Assembly: GCF_009858175.1 (NCBI RefSeq)
Contig: NZ_CP047393.1
Coordinates: 1,116,001 to 1,180,000 of the forward strand
Direction: 5' to 3'
Source of the DNA: Pontibacillus sp. HMF3514
GTDB taxonomy: Bacteria; Bacillota; Bacilli; Bacillales; BH030062
Length of the DNA stretch: 64,000 nucleotides
The notes under the pieces are model-generated. The model was not told the origin of the DNA. It saw nothing but the letters and a program-made list of their open reading frames with translations, and made no database searches. Shown in pieces: positions 56,197-64,000 of this stretch (position 1 is its first letter; each line of letters opens with the position of its first letter). A program made the translations under genes and the position numbers.

Positions 56197-56562
56197 AAGG
56201 CTTTGGGGACAGTTCACTAACAATGTATTCAATGACCGAAGAATTGTTTGGGTGGATGTCTTGAGGAATGAGAAAGACTGACGAATCTTTAAATAAGAGG
56301 AGATGCTTTTAAGGTGAAAGAAGTTTTTTGTACGGATTCTTACCTTTCCGTACTAAAAGCTTCTTTTTTATGACTTTCAATTATTCTAATAAACCTAGCC
56401 GATTTTCTTTAAGGAACTTGATATACGACTATATTTGGGTGGTGCCAGGCACTTTTATGTATATGCTATGAAATTTTTAAGTTAGATTGGTAAGCAGATT
56501 TCTGAATAGATATGATACAATCCAAATGTTTGCAAGAATTTGATAGAGAGAGGAAGAAGAAA
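56197..56562. other. intergenic region with terminator and repeat fragment
   Basis: It holds a terminator at 56318-56371 (AGAAG...TTGTACGG / CCGTAC...AGCTTCT with T-run) and a repeat scrap GGTGGTGCCAGGCAC at 56439-56453. No gene seen. Confidence 0.5.
56318..56371 (+). terminator. intrinsic terminator
   Basis: AAGAAGTTTTTTGTACGG pairs with CCGTACTAAAAGCTTCTT with small bulges, then T-run. Confidence 0.75.
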
Positions 56563-57162
56563 ATGAGTGGGTTCGTTTCGGTGTTGGCTATGGGGTTATT
56601 GTTGGGAATTAAACACTCCCTTGAACCAGATCATGTTGTGGCAGTATCAACACTTGCCAGTGAAAATAAAAGTCTAAAAAAATCATCATTAGCAGGAGTT
56701 GTATGGGGTGTTGGTCATACACTAACTATTGCTTTAGTGGGAATGATTGTATTTCTTCTAAATATCGAGATAACTGAAAGTGTATCAGGATTTTTTGAAG
56801 TCACCGTTGGTGTGATGATTATTTATCTTGGGATTCGTGGAGTCCTTTCTGTTTTCCGTTCAAAACCTAGAAAAGTAAGCCTGTTTTCGCCTGCCATTAT
56901 AGGTTTTATACATGGTTTAGCTGGTAGTGCTGCTATGATAGTGTTGATTGTAGCGACAATCGATACAACTGTTGAAGCTGTGCTATACTTACTTGTATTT
57001 GGGGTTGGAACGGTTACAGGGATGATGTTATTTACCGTTATTTTGGGTTTACCTTTTACGAAATGTAATCTACAAGCTAAGTGGATGAATACCTTAACAG
57101 TAGGCATCGGATTTTTAAGTATTCTATTTGGCACCTATTACATTACATCTATCTATTACTAA
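56563..57162 (+). CDS. nickel/cobalt-type permease (UreH/NiCoT-like), 199 aa
   Basis: ATG 56563 follows AGAGAGGAAGAAGAAA; an ATG at 56512 has no site. Six membrane helices. LLLGIKHSLEPDHVVAVSTLAS has the H-x4-DH signature of the nickel/cobalt transporter superfamily, and GFIHGLAGSAAMIVLIVATI the second conserved His block. Proteins of this short form are named UreH or urease accessory permeases. Three genes for the nickel pincer cofactor follow, which supports nickel as the cargo. Confidence 0.82.
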   Translation: MSGFVSVLAMGLLLGIKHSLEPDHVVAVSTLASENKSLKKSSLAGVVWGVGHTLTIALVGMIVFLLNIEITESVSGFFEVTVGVMIIYLGIRGVLSVFRSKPRKVSLFSPAIIGFIHGLAGSAAMIVLIVATIDTTVEAVLYLLVFGVGTVTGMMLFTVILGLPFTKCNLQAKWMNTLTVGIGFLSILFGTYYITSIYY

Positions 57163-57363
57163 AGGTATCCTTCTCTTGAGGGTGATTTACTTATTATCAC
57201 TTATTGTGTATCCGTTTTCACATAGGTTCCCTATACCCACTAGGATTAGGAGTACATATATTTTCTCTTTAACTATTTAAAGCATCTATTGTAGTATGTA
57301 TGTAAATTTAATTTAAAATGTATGCCTTTACATATACGTTGTGAGGGAAAGGAGATATTCATC

Positions 57364-58167
57364 ATGATAGAACAGAAACTTGAACGTCTGAAAAATAATC
57401 TGCGAGAGTTAGATTCCATTGTCGTTGCCTTTTCGGGAGGGGTGGATAGCACATTTTTATTAAAAGTGGCCTTAGACACTCTTGGGAAAGATCGCGTGTT
57501 GGCTGTCACAGCAGATTCTGAAACATACCCTCAGCATGAACTTGAAGAAGCGAAGCGGTTAGCCACGCAACTTGATGCTAGCCACCAAGTGATTGAGACT
57601 TCTGAGCTATCGATTCCTGGGTATGTAGAAAACGACAAAAACCGTTGTTACTTTTGTAAAAAAGGATTGTTTGAAGAAGTTTATCCAATTATGAATGAGC
57701 ATGGATTTAAGAATATTGTCTATGGTTTAATTGCAGATGATAACAGTGAGTATCGTCCAGGTGCTCGGGCAGCAAAAGAATATCATGTACGAGGTCCTTT
57801 AGAGGAAGTAGATTTTCATAAAGAGGAGATTCGAGCTCTGTCAAAAGAATACGGACTCCCTACATGGGATAAGCCATCGTTTGCTTGTCTATCATCTCGA
57901 ATTGCTTATGGAGAGCGTATCACTCAAGAAAAGTTAGATAAGGTCGAGAAATCAGAGCTCTACCTCAAAGGCTTAGGGATAAGACAGATGCGTGTTCGTA
58001 CTCATGAGGACATTGCCAGAATTGAGGTTGAACCTCAGGATATGTCTATTGTTCTAGAGAACCATGAAGATATTCAAGAGACCATTCAGTCCTACGGTTA
58101 TAAATATGTTACGTTAGATCTGCAAGGTTATAAGAGTGGTAGTATGAATAAAGGGATTGGATTGTAA
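57364..58167 (+). CDS. larE: nickel-pincer cofactor sulfur transferase LarE, 267 aa
   Basis: ATG 57364 is 8 bases from AAAGGAGA; an ATG at 57322 has no site. SIVVAFSGGVDSTFLLKVA is the PP-loop that adenylates the pyridinium substrate. VENDKNRCYFCKKGLFEEV has two cysteines, and PTWDKPSFACLSSRIAYGERIT the third, which in L. plantarum is the sacrificial sulfur donor. With three cysteines, a [4Fe-4S]-type LarE that recycles sulfur is possible; that is inference. First of larE-larB-larC, 26 bases before larB. Confidence 0.92.
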   Translation: MIEQKLERLKNNLRELDSIVVAFSGGVDSTFLLKVALDTLGKDRVLAVTADSETYPQHELEEAKRLATQLDASHQVIETSELSIPGYVENDKNRCYFCKKGLFEEVYPIMNEHGFKNIVYGLIADDNSEYRPGARAAKEYHVRGPLEEVDFHKEEIRALSKEYGLPTWDKPSFACLSSRIAYGERITQEKLDKVEKSELYLKGLGIRQMRVRTHEDIARIEVEPQDMSIVLENHEDIQETIQSYGYKYVTLDLQGYKSGSMNKGIGL

Positions 58168-58193
58168 AGCACCGAGGGTAAGGAGAATATGAG

Positions 58194-58955
58194 ATGAAGA
58201 ATACAGATATGGATAACATTTTACAACAAGTTCAAGAGGGTAACTTAAGCATAGAGGATGCAAAATCCAAATTAACTCCTTTTCATGATATGGGTTATGC
58301 GAAATTGGATCACAACCGCCAAGACCGAACGGGGTTTCCGGAGGTTGTCTATGGAGAGGGCAAAAGTGCAGAGCAAATCATTCGGATCATAGAAGCGCTT
58401 AAAGAAAAGACCAACCGAGTATTAGCAACTCGAATAGATTCAGAGAAAGCATCTATCATTCTGGAATCCATTCCAGACCTGGATCATAACGAGGATGCTC
58501 GAACACTATTTTGGCGTCATAAAGATGAACCAACTTACTTGTACGATGGGTATGTTTCTATTGTGTGTGCTGGCACATCTGATTTAAATGTTGCAGAAGA
58601 AGCGGCTGTTACGGCTGAAGCATTTGGTTCACCAGTGAAACGTATTTACGATGTTGGCGTAGCAGGGATTCATAGATTATTTCACTACTTAGAGGATATT
58701 GAACAAGCTGAAGCTACAGTCGTAGTAGCTGGAATGGAAGGGGCTTTAGCTAGTGTAGTAGGTGGACTTATCCAAAATCCAATTGTAGCTGTTCCAACTA
58801 GTGTCGGATATGGAGCGAACTTTCAAGGAATGTCAGCTTTACTCTCCATGTTAAATGCGTGCTCTCCAGGTATTAGTGTGGTCAACATCGACAACGGTTT
58901 CGGTGCAGGCTATTACGTATCCCTTATTCATAAAAATACACAGACAGAAGGATGA
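58194..58955 (+). CDS. larB: nickel-pincer cofactor carboxylase/hydrolase LarB, 253 aa
   Basis: ATG 58194 follows AAGGAGAATATGAG. The N-terminal third has GYAKLDHNRQDRTGFPEVVYGEGKSAEQI. The C-terminal PurE-like domain has SIVCAGTSDLNVAEEAAVTAEAFG, IYDVGVAGIHRLF, VVVAGMEGALASVVGGLI and VAVPTSVGYGANFQGMSALLSMLNACSPGISVVNIDNGFGAG. LarB carboxylates nicotinic acid adenine dinucleotide and cleaves it to P2CMN. Length is normal. larC starts 7 bases after its stop. Confidence 0.94.
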   Translation: MKNTDMDNILQQVQEGNLSIEDAKSKLTPFHDMGYAKLDHNRQDRTGFPEVVYGEGKSAEQIIRIIEALKEKTNRVLATRIDSEKASIILESIPDLDHNEDARTLFWRHKDEPTYLYDGYVSIVCAGTSDLNVAEEAAVTAEAFGSPVKRIYDVGVAGIHRLFHYLEDIEQAEATVVVAGMEGALASVVGGLIQNPIVAVPTSVGYGANFQGMSALLSMLNACSPGISVVNIDNGFGAGYYVSLIHKNTQTEG

Positions 58956-58962
58956 ATCAAAA

Positions 58963-59853
58963 ATGAAAGCCTTATATCTAGATTGTTTCTCTGGGATTAG
59001 TGGAGATATGACCATCGGAGCCCTCTTAGACCTTGGCGGGGACCTGGGTTTGTTGAAAGAGGAATTGAAAAAGTTAAACATTGAAGAAGAGTATGATATC
59101 GAATCTAACAAAGTTGTGAAAACAGGTGTGTCAGCAACGAAGTTTGATGTACTTCTTCATCATGAGCATGTGCATGTTCACGAACATGTTCATACACATG
59201 CTCATGAACATAGTCACAGTCATGATAATCACACGCATGATCACGGCCACAGCCATGGTCATCAAACACATGAAAATGATCATAGTCATGATCATCATCA
59301 TCACCATCACCATGGACATGACCATTCACATGATCATCACCACAGGCACTATTCAGACATTGTTGAACTCATTAGCCAAGCTGGCTTCAATGAGCATGTA
59401 GAGAAAATGGCACTAAAGATTTTTGAAAAGATAGGAAGGGCAGAAGCAAAAATACACAATATGCCTTTTGAGAAAGTACATTTCCATGAAGTAGGCGCAG
59501 TTGATTCGATTATTGATATTGTCGGTACGTGTATCCTAATGGACCAACTCCAAATTTCAAAAGTATATGCCTCAAATATACCGGTAGGGAACGGAAAAAT
59601 CCGAATCGCTCATGGACTGTATCCCGTTCCAGCTCCGGCCACATTAGAAATTATGAAAGGCATTCCTATTCAGCGAACCAATATAACAGGTGAGCTAACG
59701 ACTCCAACAGGAGCTGCCATTGTGGCTAACTTTGTAGAGGAGTATGGGCCAATTCCAACGATGCGAGTAGATGATGTTGGATATGGTGCTGGAACGAAAG
59801 ACTTTGCAGACCATCCGAATGTATTACGCGCTATGATGGGGACAATCGAATAA
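58963..59853 (+). CDS. larC: nickel insertion protein LarC, LarC1 part only, with His-rich insert, 296 aa
   Basis: ATG 58963 follows AGAAGGATGAATC. KALYLDCFSGISGDMTIGALLDLG begins the protein; FHEVGAVDSIIDIVGTCILMDQL, GKIRIAHGLYPVPAPATLEIMKG, TGELTTPTGAAIVANF and DVGYGAGTKDFADHPNVLRAMMG follow. LarC is often about 400 aa, made of LarC1 and LarC2; here the frame stops where LarC1 ends, and no LarC2 follows. Residues about 66-130 are an insert in which roughly 35 of 65 residues are His, fit for storing nickel. Stable CTP-dependent Ni insertion is thought to need both parts. Confidence 0.88.
   Translation: MKALYLDCFSGISGDMTIGALLDLGGDLGLLKEELKKLNIEEEYDIESNKVVKTGVSATKFDVLLHHEHVHVHEHVHTHAHEHSHSHDNHTHDHGHSHGHQTHENDHSHDHHHHHHHGHDHSHDHHHRHYSDIVELISQAGFNEHVEKMALKIFEKIGRAEAKIHNMPFEKVHFHEVGAVDSIIDIVGTCILMDQLQISKVYASNIPVGNGKIRIAHGLYPVPAPATLEIMKGIPIQRTNITGELTTPTGAAIVANFVEEYGPIPTMRVDDVGYGAGTKDFADHPNVLRAMMGTIE
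59158..59353 (+). repeat. low-complexity His-codon tract in larC
   Basis: CAT/CAC codons alternate with Glu, Val, Ser, Asp and Gly codons. The tract also creates open frames on both strands that are artefacts. Confidence 0.85.
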
Positions 59854-59866
59854 TCTTTTTGAGAGT

Positions 59867-59896
59867 GGGCTTCGCTTATTAGCGGAGTCCCTTTTT
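59867..59896 (+). terminator. terminator after larC
   Basis: GGGCTTCGCTTA pairs with TTAGCGGAGTCCC (with mismatches), then TTTTTG. Confidence 0.65.
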
Positions 59897-60054
59897 GTGC
59901 TGGTTATGATAAAAAATCATTTGTCTTACATATTTCCTTCTTTATCCAAAATTAAATCGTCGTATAAGGAAAAACATGAGAGTAGATTATTGTAAACGGT
60001 TCCAACCTATGTTACAAATAAGAGTGTGTTGATTTTTGCAACAGGAGAGGTTTT

Positions 60055-61830
60055 ATGATAAAAGCTTTAGTAATAACTCCGTATGAAGGGTTAGTTGAAA
60101 TCGTTAAAGAAGTTGCAGAAGAAGTAGATGACTTTGATATATACATAAAACAAGGGAATCTTGAAGAGGGATTAGCTTATGCTCGAGAAGCTGAGGAAGA
60201 AGGTTTTGACCTGATTATCAGTCGAGGAGGTACTTCTTCTCTGATTGAACAGCATGTGAAAATCCCTGTAGTTGATATCCAAGAATTTGGTTATGATATC
60301 CTGCGCATTATGACGATGGTGAAAGGTTTTACAGGAAAAGCGGGAATTGTTGGATTTCCAAACATTACGCGCGGAGCTTCAACGATATGTAATCTATTAG
60401 ACATACAAGTGAGAACGATGACCATAAACCATGATCTAGAAGTAGAGTCCAAACTGCAAGAGCTAAAGAAGGATGGATTCGAAGTAGTTATTGGAGATGT
60501 TATAACAACGGAAGCTGCGAAAAGAATTGGGTTAAATGGGATTCTCATCACATCAGGTAAAGAAGCTGTGTTAGAAGCTCTGGAGGATGCGAGACGCACG
60601 CATCGCTTATTTTCCAGGCTTAACAATGACTTGTCTTTTTACAAAAATATCTTGGAAAAAGATGAACGCTCCATCGCAGTCCTGAATCATGATGGTGAAT
60701 GGTTATTCCAGAACCAAACTTGGAGATCAGACTTCATTCATGTTGACCCGAAGGAGATCAAAGAAGTCGAGAGTATGATTCATCAAGCCAAACAAGAAAA
60801 CGGGGAGATAAAGAAAAGTGTTCTCATTGAAGATGACCTTTGGAGGTTCTCTGCAGTAACGATGAAGGAAACCATAATCTTTACTGCAGAAAGACTGTTT
60901 AATCACCGTTTAACGAATTCGAGCTTTGAGAATTTGCCTTTTATTGAAATGGTGCAAGAAGTTCCATTTATCCCGATTTCAGGTCATAGTGAATCCACCC
61001 AAAGGGTATTGAAGCAGATTGATCAATGTAAGGACATAGATGAACCAGTATGGATTAAAAGTGAAGAAGGGAATGGGAAGGAACTCATCGCCCAATCCAT
61101 TTATTTAACTCGTCAGGAATTCGAAAATCCGTTCATAGTGATTCACTGTCACTTAATTTCTGATGATCAACTGAATCAACTTATTGAAGAAGATTTTTTT
61201 CAAAAGGTTGAAACCAGCGTTTATTTACGGAAAGTGGATGCACTCTCGTTAGAAGCGCAGCGTACGTTGTTGTCATTAGTGAAACAGTTGCAACACACGG
61301 CAACTGGTCCTAAATGGATCCTATCTTCTTCTCCAAATATTGAACGCTTGGTTGATGAGAGGAAGTTTGACAGAGACCTCTATTATCAATTAGCTAGATA
61401 TGTGATTGAGCATCCTCCTTTACGAGAAAGAAAAGAAGATATTAAAAATTTAATTCAATTATTTATTTCAGAAAACCATTCCAGGTTCGGAAAACAAGTA
61501 GTTGGTGTTAGAGAAGATGCATTAGAATTGCTGATCGATTATGACTGGTTAGGGAATGTAGACGAATTAAAACAAATCATTGAACAACTGGTTCAAGAAT
61601 CTGAATCGTATTATATAGATCTTAATCATATCCAATCGATTTTGAACAGGAAACGAATAAATGGTGAGGATACTGTTGCAAACGACAACGGAATCAAGAT
61701 TGAAGGTACTTTAGAAGATATTGAGAGGAAAATCATCCAAAAAGTGCTAGAAGAAGAAGATATGAACCAGTCTAAGGCTGCGGAGAGATTAGGGATTAAC
61801 AGAACCACGCTTTGGCGTAAACTTAAATAG
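60055..61830 (+). CDS. PrpR_N-type regulator with degenerate AAA+ domain and Fis helix-turn-helix, 591 aa
   Basis: ATG 60055 follows ACAGGAGAGG. Residues 1-190 are the PrpR_N sensor (LIISRGGTSSLIEQHVKIPVVDIQEFGYDILRIM). A PAS-like part follows to about 300. Residues 310-535 align with sigma-54 activator AAA+ domains but Walker A is SEEGNGKE, the GAFTGA loop is absent, Walker B lacks Asp-Glu (YLRKVDAL), and the Arg finger site reads YYQLARY. The end is a Fis-type helix-turn-helix (MNQSKAAERLGINRTTLWRKLK). It probably controls the kinase and TRAP genes downstream without sigma-54 ATPase action. Confidence 0.88.
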   Translation: MIKALVITPYEGLVEIVKEVAEEVDDFDIYIKQGNLEEGLAYAREAEEEGFDLIISRGGTSSLIEQHVKIPVVDIQEFGYDILRIMTMVKGFTGKAGIVGFPNITRGASTICNLLDIQVRTMTINHDLEVESKLQELKKDGFEVVIGDVITTEAAKRIGLNGILITSGKEAVLEALEDARRTHRLFSRLNNDLSFYKNILEKDERSIAVLNHDGEWLFQNQTWRSDFIHVDPKEIKEVESMIHQAKQENGEIKKSVLIEDDLWRFSAVTMKETIIFTAERLFNHRLTNSSFENLPFIEMVQEVPFIPISGHSESTQRVLKQIDQCKDIDEPVWIKSEEGNGKELIAQSIYLTRQEFENPFIVIHCHLISDDQLNQLIEEDFFQKVETSVYLRKVDALSLEAQRTLLSLVKQLQHTATGPKWILSSSPNIERLVDERKFDRDLYYQLARYVIEHPPLRERKEDIKNLIQLFISENHSRFGKQVVGVREDALELLIDYDWLGNVDELKQIIEQLVQESESYYIDLNHIQSILNRKRINGEDTVANDNGIKIEGTLEDIERKIIQKVLEEEDMNQSKAAERLGINRTTLWRKLK

Positions 61831-61901
61831 TTTACGCCAATTTTTTTTGAAAATTTTTTAAAATGTATTGCTAAATGCAACACAGTGATTTAACATAGAT
61901 A

Positions 61902-61916
61902 TTGCAAACGCTTACT
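61902..61916 (+). promoter_or_regulatory. cre site (CcpA)
   Basis: TTGCAAACGCTTACT matches WTGNAANCGNWWNCW at every position. It lies 75 bases before the four-carbon sugar-acid kinase start, so the operon should be under carbon catabolite control. Confidence 0.65.
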
Positions 61917-61990
61917 TGTGTTTCAAAATTACACACTAGTATTTGTTTATATTTTAAAAGCCATTGCGAAGAAAGGGGGGAGAGAAGAAG

Positions 61991-63304
61991 ATGGTGAGCT
62001 TAGCGATCATAGCAGACGATCTAACAGGAGCTAGTGACACAGGAGTACAATTTGCTAAGCAAGATCTTAAAACAACAGTACTGTTTTCTGAATCTCAGCT
62101 TGTACCCTCAAACATTACAGGAGATGTGATTGTCATAAATTCTGACAGTCGCGCAATCGAATCTGAAATGGCTTACAATCGAGTCCGAAACATTGCGTCA
62201 ACGTTACATAACAGTGGCGTTAAGAAGATCTTCAAGAAAATTGACTCGACGATGAGAGGAAATGTTGGTGCAGAAATTGATGGAGTGATGGATGAATCTT
62301 CCTTCGATGTGGCACTTGTAGTACCTGCATTTCCAAGCAGTCACCGCATTACAGAACAAGGATTTCATTATGTAAACGGTGTACCACTCAAAGAATCCGA
62401 GTTCTCAAATGATCCGACTTGCCCGGTAACAGATAGTCATCTTCAGAGGTTATTAGAGAAGCAAAGCAAACGTAAAGTCGGCTTAATTACGCTCGAAGAT
62501 GTACGAAATGGATCGGAGCACTTGTCAGTCAAGCTGAAAGAATTTGCTGAAGCGAATCCATCATCGGTTATCGTACTTGATGCAAAAACCGATGAGGATC
62601 TAAAACTCATTTCAAAAGCTGGAGCTTCACTAGAGCAAAAAGCATTATGGGTAGGATCAGCTGGAATCGCAGCTCATTTGAGTAAGAATGTAGAAAAGTT
62701 TGAGCCAAATCAACTTGAAAAAAGAAAAGCACGTCACCCCATCTTATTCGTAGCGGGTAGCATGAGTATGGTGACGCACAATCAAATTCAAGCTTTAAAA
62801 GAAAACAATAAGCTTAATGAAATTATTATTAATCCTAGTAAGTTTTTTAACAAAGAGGAGAAAGAACAAGAAGTTCAGCGTATTGTCCAAGAAGGGATTG
62901 GTCTTCTACAAGAAGGAGACTTGATTATCTCAACGAATCGTGACCCTATTATTTTCGATGAAGTGAAAGCGCTTCAGAAGTCAATGAATCTATCAAACTT
63001 TGAACTTGGACAACTCATAGCTAAAACCATAGGGGAAATCACACGTATTCTCCTTAAGAAGCAAAACATTCAAGGTCTCGTCTTAACAGGAGGCGACATT
63101 GCAGGAGTTACTTGTAATGAGTTAGATGGAAAAGGCATTCGAGTCATGGGAGAGGTTGAAGCTGGTATTCCTTATGGGGAATTATTCGGAGGACCTCATG
63201 ACGGTCTCCCCCTTGTTACGAAGGCAGGAGCATTTGGGCGTGAGCATGCTTTAATTCACGCATTAGAAACACTTTTGGGTGAAAAAGAACACTCATTTAA
63301 ATAA
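61991..63304 (+). CDS. four-carbon acid sugar kinase family protein (OtnK/DtnK-like), 437 aa
   Basis: ATG 61991 lies behind GGGGGGAGAGAAG; ATG 61964 precedes that site. The N-terminal domain has SLAIIADDLTGASDTGVQFAKQ and KIFKKIDSTMRGNVGAEIDGV (substrate Asp and Arg). ALVVPAFPSSHRITEQGFHYVNG is the middle block. The C-terminal nucleotide domain has PILFVAGSMSMVTHNQI, GLVLTGGDIAGVTC and GVPYGEL-like GIPYGELFGGPHDGLPLVTKAGAFG. The family phosphorylates D-threonate, D-erythronate or similar acids. A TRAP uptake gene follows. Confidence 0.9.
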   Translation: MVSLAIIADDLTGASDTGVQFAKQDLKTTVLFSESQLVPSNITGDVIVINSDSRAIESEMAYNRVRNIASTLHNSGVKKIFKKIDSTMRGNVGAEIDGVMDESSFDVALVVPAFPSSHRITEQGFHYVNGVPLKESEFSNDPTCPVTDSHLQRLLEKQSKRKVGLITLEDVRNGSEHLSVKLKEFAEANPSSVIVLDAKTDEDLKLISKAGASLEQKALWVGSAGIAAHLSKNVEKFEPNQLEKRKARHPILFVAGSMSMVTHNQIQALKENNKLNEIIINPSKFFNKEEKEQEVQRIVQEGIGLLQEGDLIISTNRDPIIFDEVKALQKSMNLSNFELGQLIAKTIGEITRILLKKQNIQGLVLTGGDIAGVTCNELDGKGIRVMGEVEAGIPYGELFGGPHDGLPLVTKAGAFGREHALIHALETLLGEKEHSFK

Positions 63305-63351
63305 GTGAGTTCTTTAACATAATTTTTTTCTATTCTAAAGGAGGAAGAAAC

Positions 63352-64000
63352 ATGAAGGGATTTAAAAAGAGTTTATTTTTAATGGTAACAGTACTTGTAT
63401 TTGGCTTACTAGCTGCTTGTGGAGGAAATAGCGAAGAAGCGAGTGGTAGTGAAAGTGAAGGGAAAGAAGAGGGTAAGTCAGAAAAGAAAACCCTACAAGT
63501 TGGTATGACTCTAGCGGAAGACTCTCACTATTACAAAGGTTTAGAGAAGTTTGCTGAACTAGTGAAAGAAAAATCTGATGGTGAACTTACAATTGAAATC
63601 TTCCCGAACGGTTCTCTTGGCGGAGAGCGTGACATGGTTGAAAGTCTGCAAGTAGGTACATTAGATATGGTTCTATCTTCAACAGGACCTCTTGGTGGAT
63701 TCGCACCTGAAATCAACGTGGTAGACCTACCTTTCCTTTTTGAAGATCGTGAACATGCTTACAAAGTGCTAGACGGTGAAGTTGGACAAGATTTACTAAC
63801 GAAACTAGAAGATTCTAACATCAAAGGCCTTGCTTGGTGGGAGAACGGTTTCCGTAACGTAACAAACAGTAAACGTCCTATTGAAAAGCCAGAAGATTTA
63901 GAAGGTCTTAAGATTCGTACGATGGAAAATGAAGTACACATGGATTCCTTTGAAGCAATGGGCGCTAATCCAACACCGATGTCATTCACTGAGCTGTTTA
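63352..64000 (+). CDS. TRAP transporter solute-binding lipoprotein DctP, partial
   Basis: ATG 63352 follows AAAGGAGGAAGAAAC; the gene runs off the window at 64000 after about 216 codons. A signal ends in Leu-Ala-Ala-Cys near residue 23, so it is a lipoprotein. KTLQVGMTLAEDSHYYKGLEKFAELVKEKSDGELTIEIFPNGSLGGERDMVESLQVGTLDMVLSSTGPL is the standard DctP first domain; GLKIRTMENEVHMDSFEAMGANPTPMSFTEL carries the Arg that binds the substrate carboxylate. Cargo is probably a sugar acid, given the kinase just upstream. Confidence 0.92.
   Translation, partial: MKGFKKSLFLMVTVLVFGLLAACGGNSEEASGSESEGKEEGKSEKKTLQVGMTLAEDSHYYKGLEKFAELVKEKSDGELTIEIFPNGSLGGERDMVESLQVGTLDMVLSSTGPLGGFAPEINVVDLPFLFEDREHAYKVLDGEVGQDLLTKLEDSNIKGLAWWENGFRNVTNSKRPIEKPEDLEGLKIRTMENEVHMDSFEAMGANPTPMSFTELF

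Noticed and set aside
59105-59401. Several open frames on both strands over the larC His tract
   Set aside because: They arise from CAT/CAC repeats, have no ribosome sites and overlap a well-supported gene.

Overview
The window is chromosomal DNA of an endospore-forming, low-GC Gram-positive bacterium. It carries two Spo0E-type phosphatases, a CwlJ-type cortex hydrolase, a probable gamma-type SASP, a phosphorelay-like sensor kinase, many TTG/GTG starts behind strong AGGAGG sites, and siroheme/sulfate genes of Bacillus type. A Bacillaceae member such as Halobacillus or Pontibacillus is plausible, but the genus is inferred, not proven.

Region 1 (1-11.4 kb) is an accessory array of about a dozen short unrelated genes. 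They encode small lipoproteins, membrane-anchored unknowns, a CbrC-family protein, an ABM monooxygenase, a nucleosidase-like enzyme, an atypical SDR, and a RelE/ParE-type toxin-antitoxin pair whose toxin seems to start at ATA. Most of these genes are bracketed by one recurring noncoding module. Its 3' part is a CTAACGGGTGC hairpin, a TTATCTCGAAATCAAG core and an intrinsic terminator. Its 5' part is an extended -10 promoter (TGTTAAAAT) and a CTAACGAAGCAGGTTAG hairpin. The layout looks cassette-like. A split ThrE exporter interrupts it.

Region 2 (11.4-22 kb) holds two Old Yellow Enzymes, CwlJ, small spore-type genes, a CBO0543 pseudogene beside an intact relative, acetyltransferases, lipoproteins, a HAD phosphatase and a Spo0E protein.

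Region 3 (22-39 kb) is sulfur metabolism. One long operon (sat, SLC13 permease, cysC, cysH, cobA/sumT, sirB, sirC, hemD-like, cysJ, cysI) takes sulfate to sulfide and makes the siroheme that CysI needs. A CymR-like operator sits just after its promoter. Then come a second Spo0E protein and a GAF-PAS histidine kinase. A minus-strand thiosulfate operon follows (two-domain rhodanese lipoprotein, rhodanese, TusA, TsuA), then a beta-propeller lipoprotein and a YjcD-type helicase.

Region 4 (41.9-46 kb) is the most unusual part: nine consecutive minus-strand genes for small cysteine-rich proteins. Eight end in a Tyr-x-Cys-Cys tail. They look like the DUF3992 family of spore appendage (S-Ena) subunits. 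They form four two-gene units of two subtypes plus one longer singleton. A sigma-K-like promoter precedes the first gene.

Region 5 (46-64 kb) covers carboxylate and sugar-acid use (GntP permease, glycerate kinase, CdaR, LctP permease), DsbA/FrnE, a phosphotransferase, a DUF2268 protease, a nickel-type permease followed by larE, larB and larC (LarC1 only, with a very His-rich insert), a PrpR-type regulator with a degenerate AAA+ domain, a four-carbon acid sugar kinase behind a cre site, and a TRAP binding protein cut by the window end. Palindromic GTGCCTGTCACC repeats recur here, often touching stop codons.
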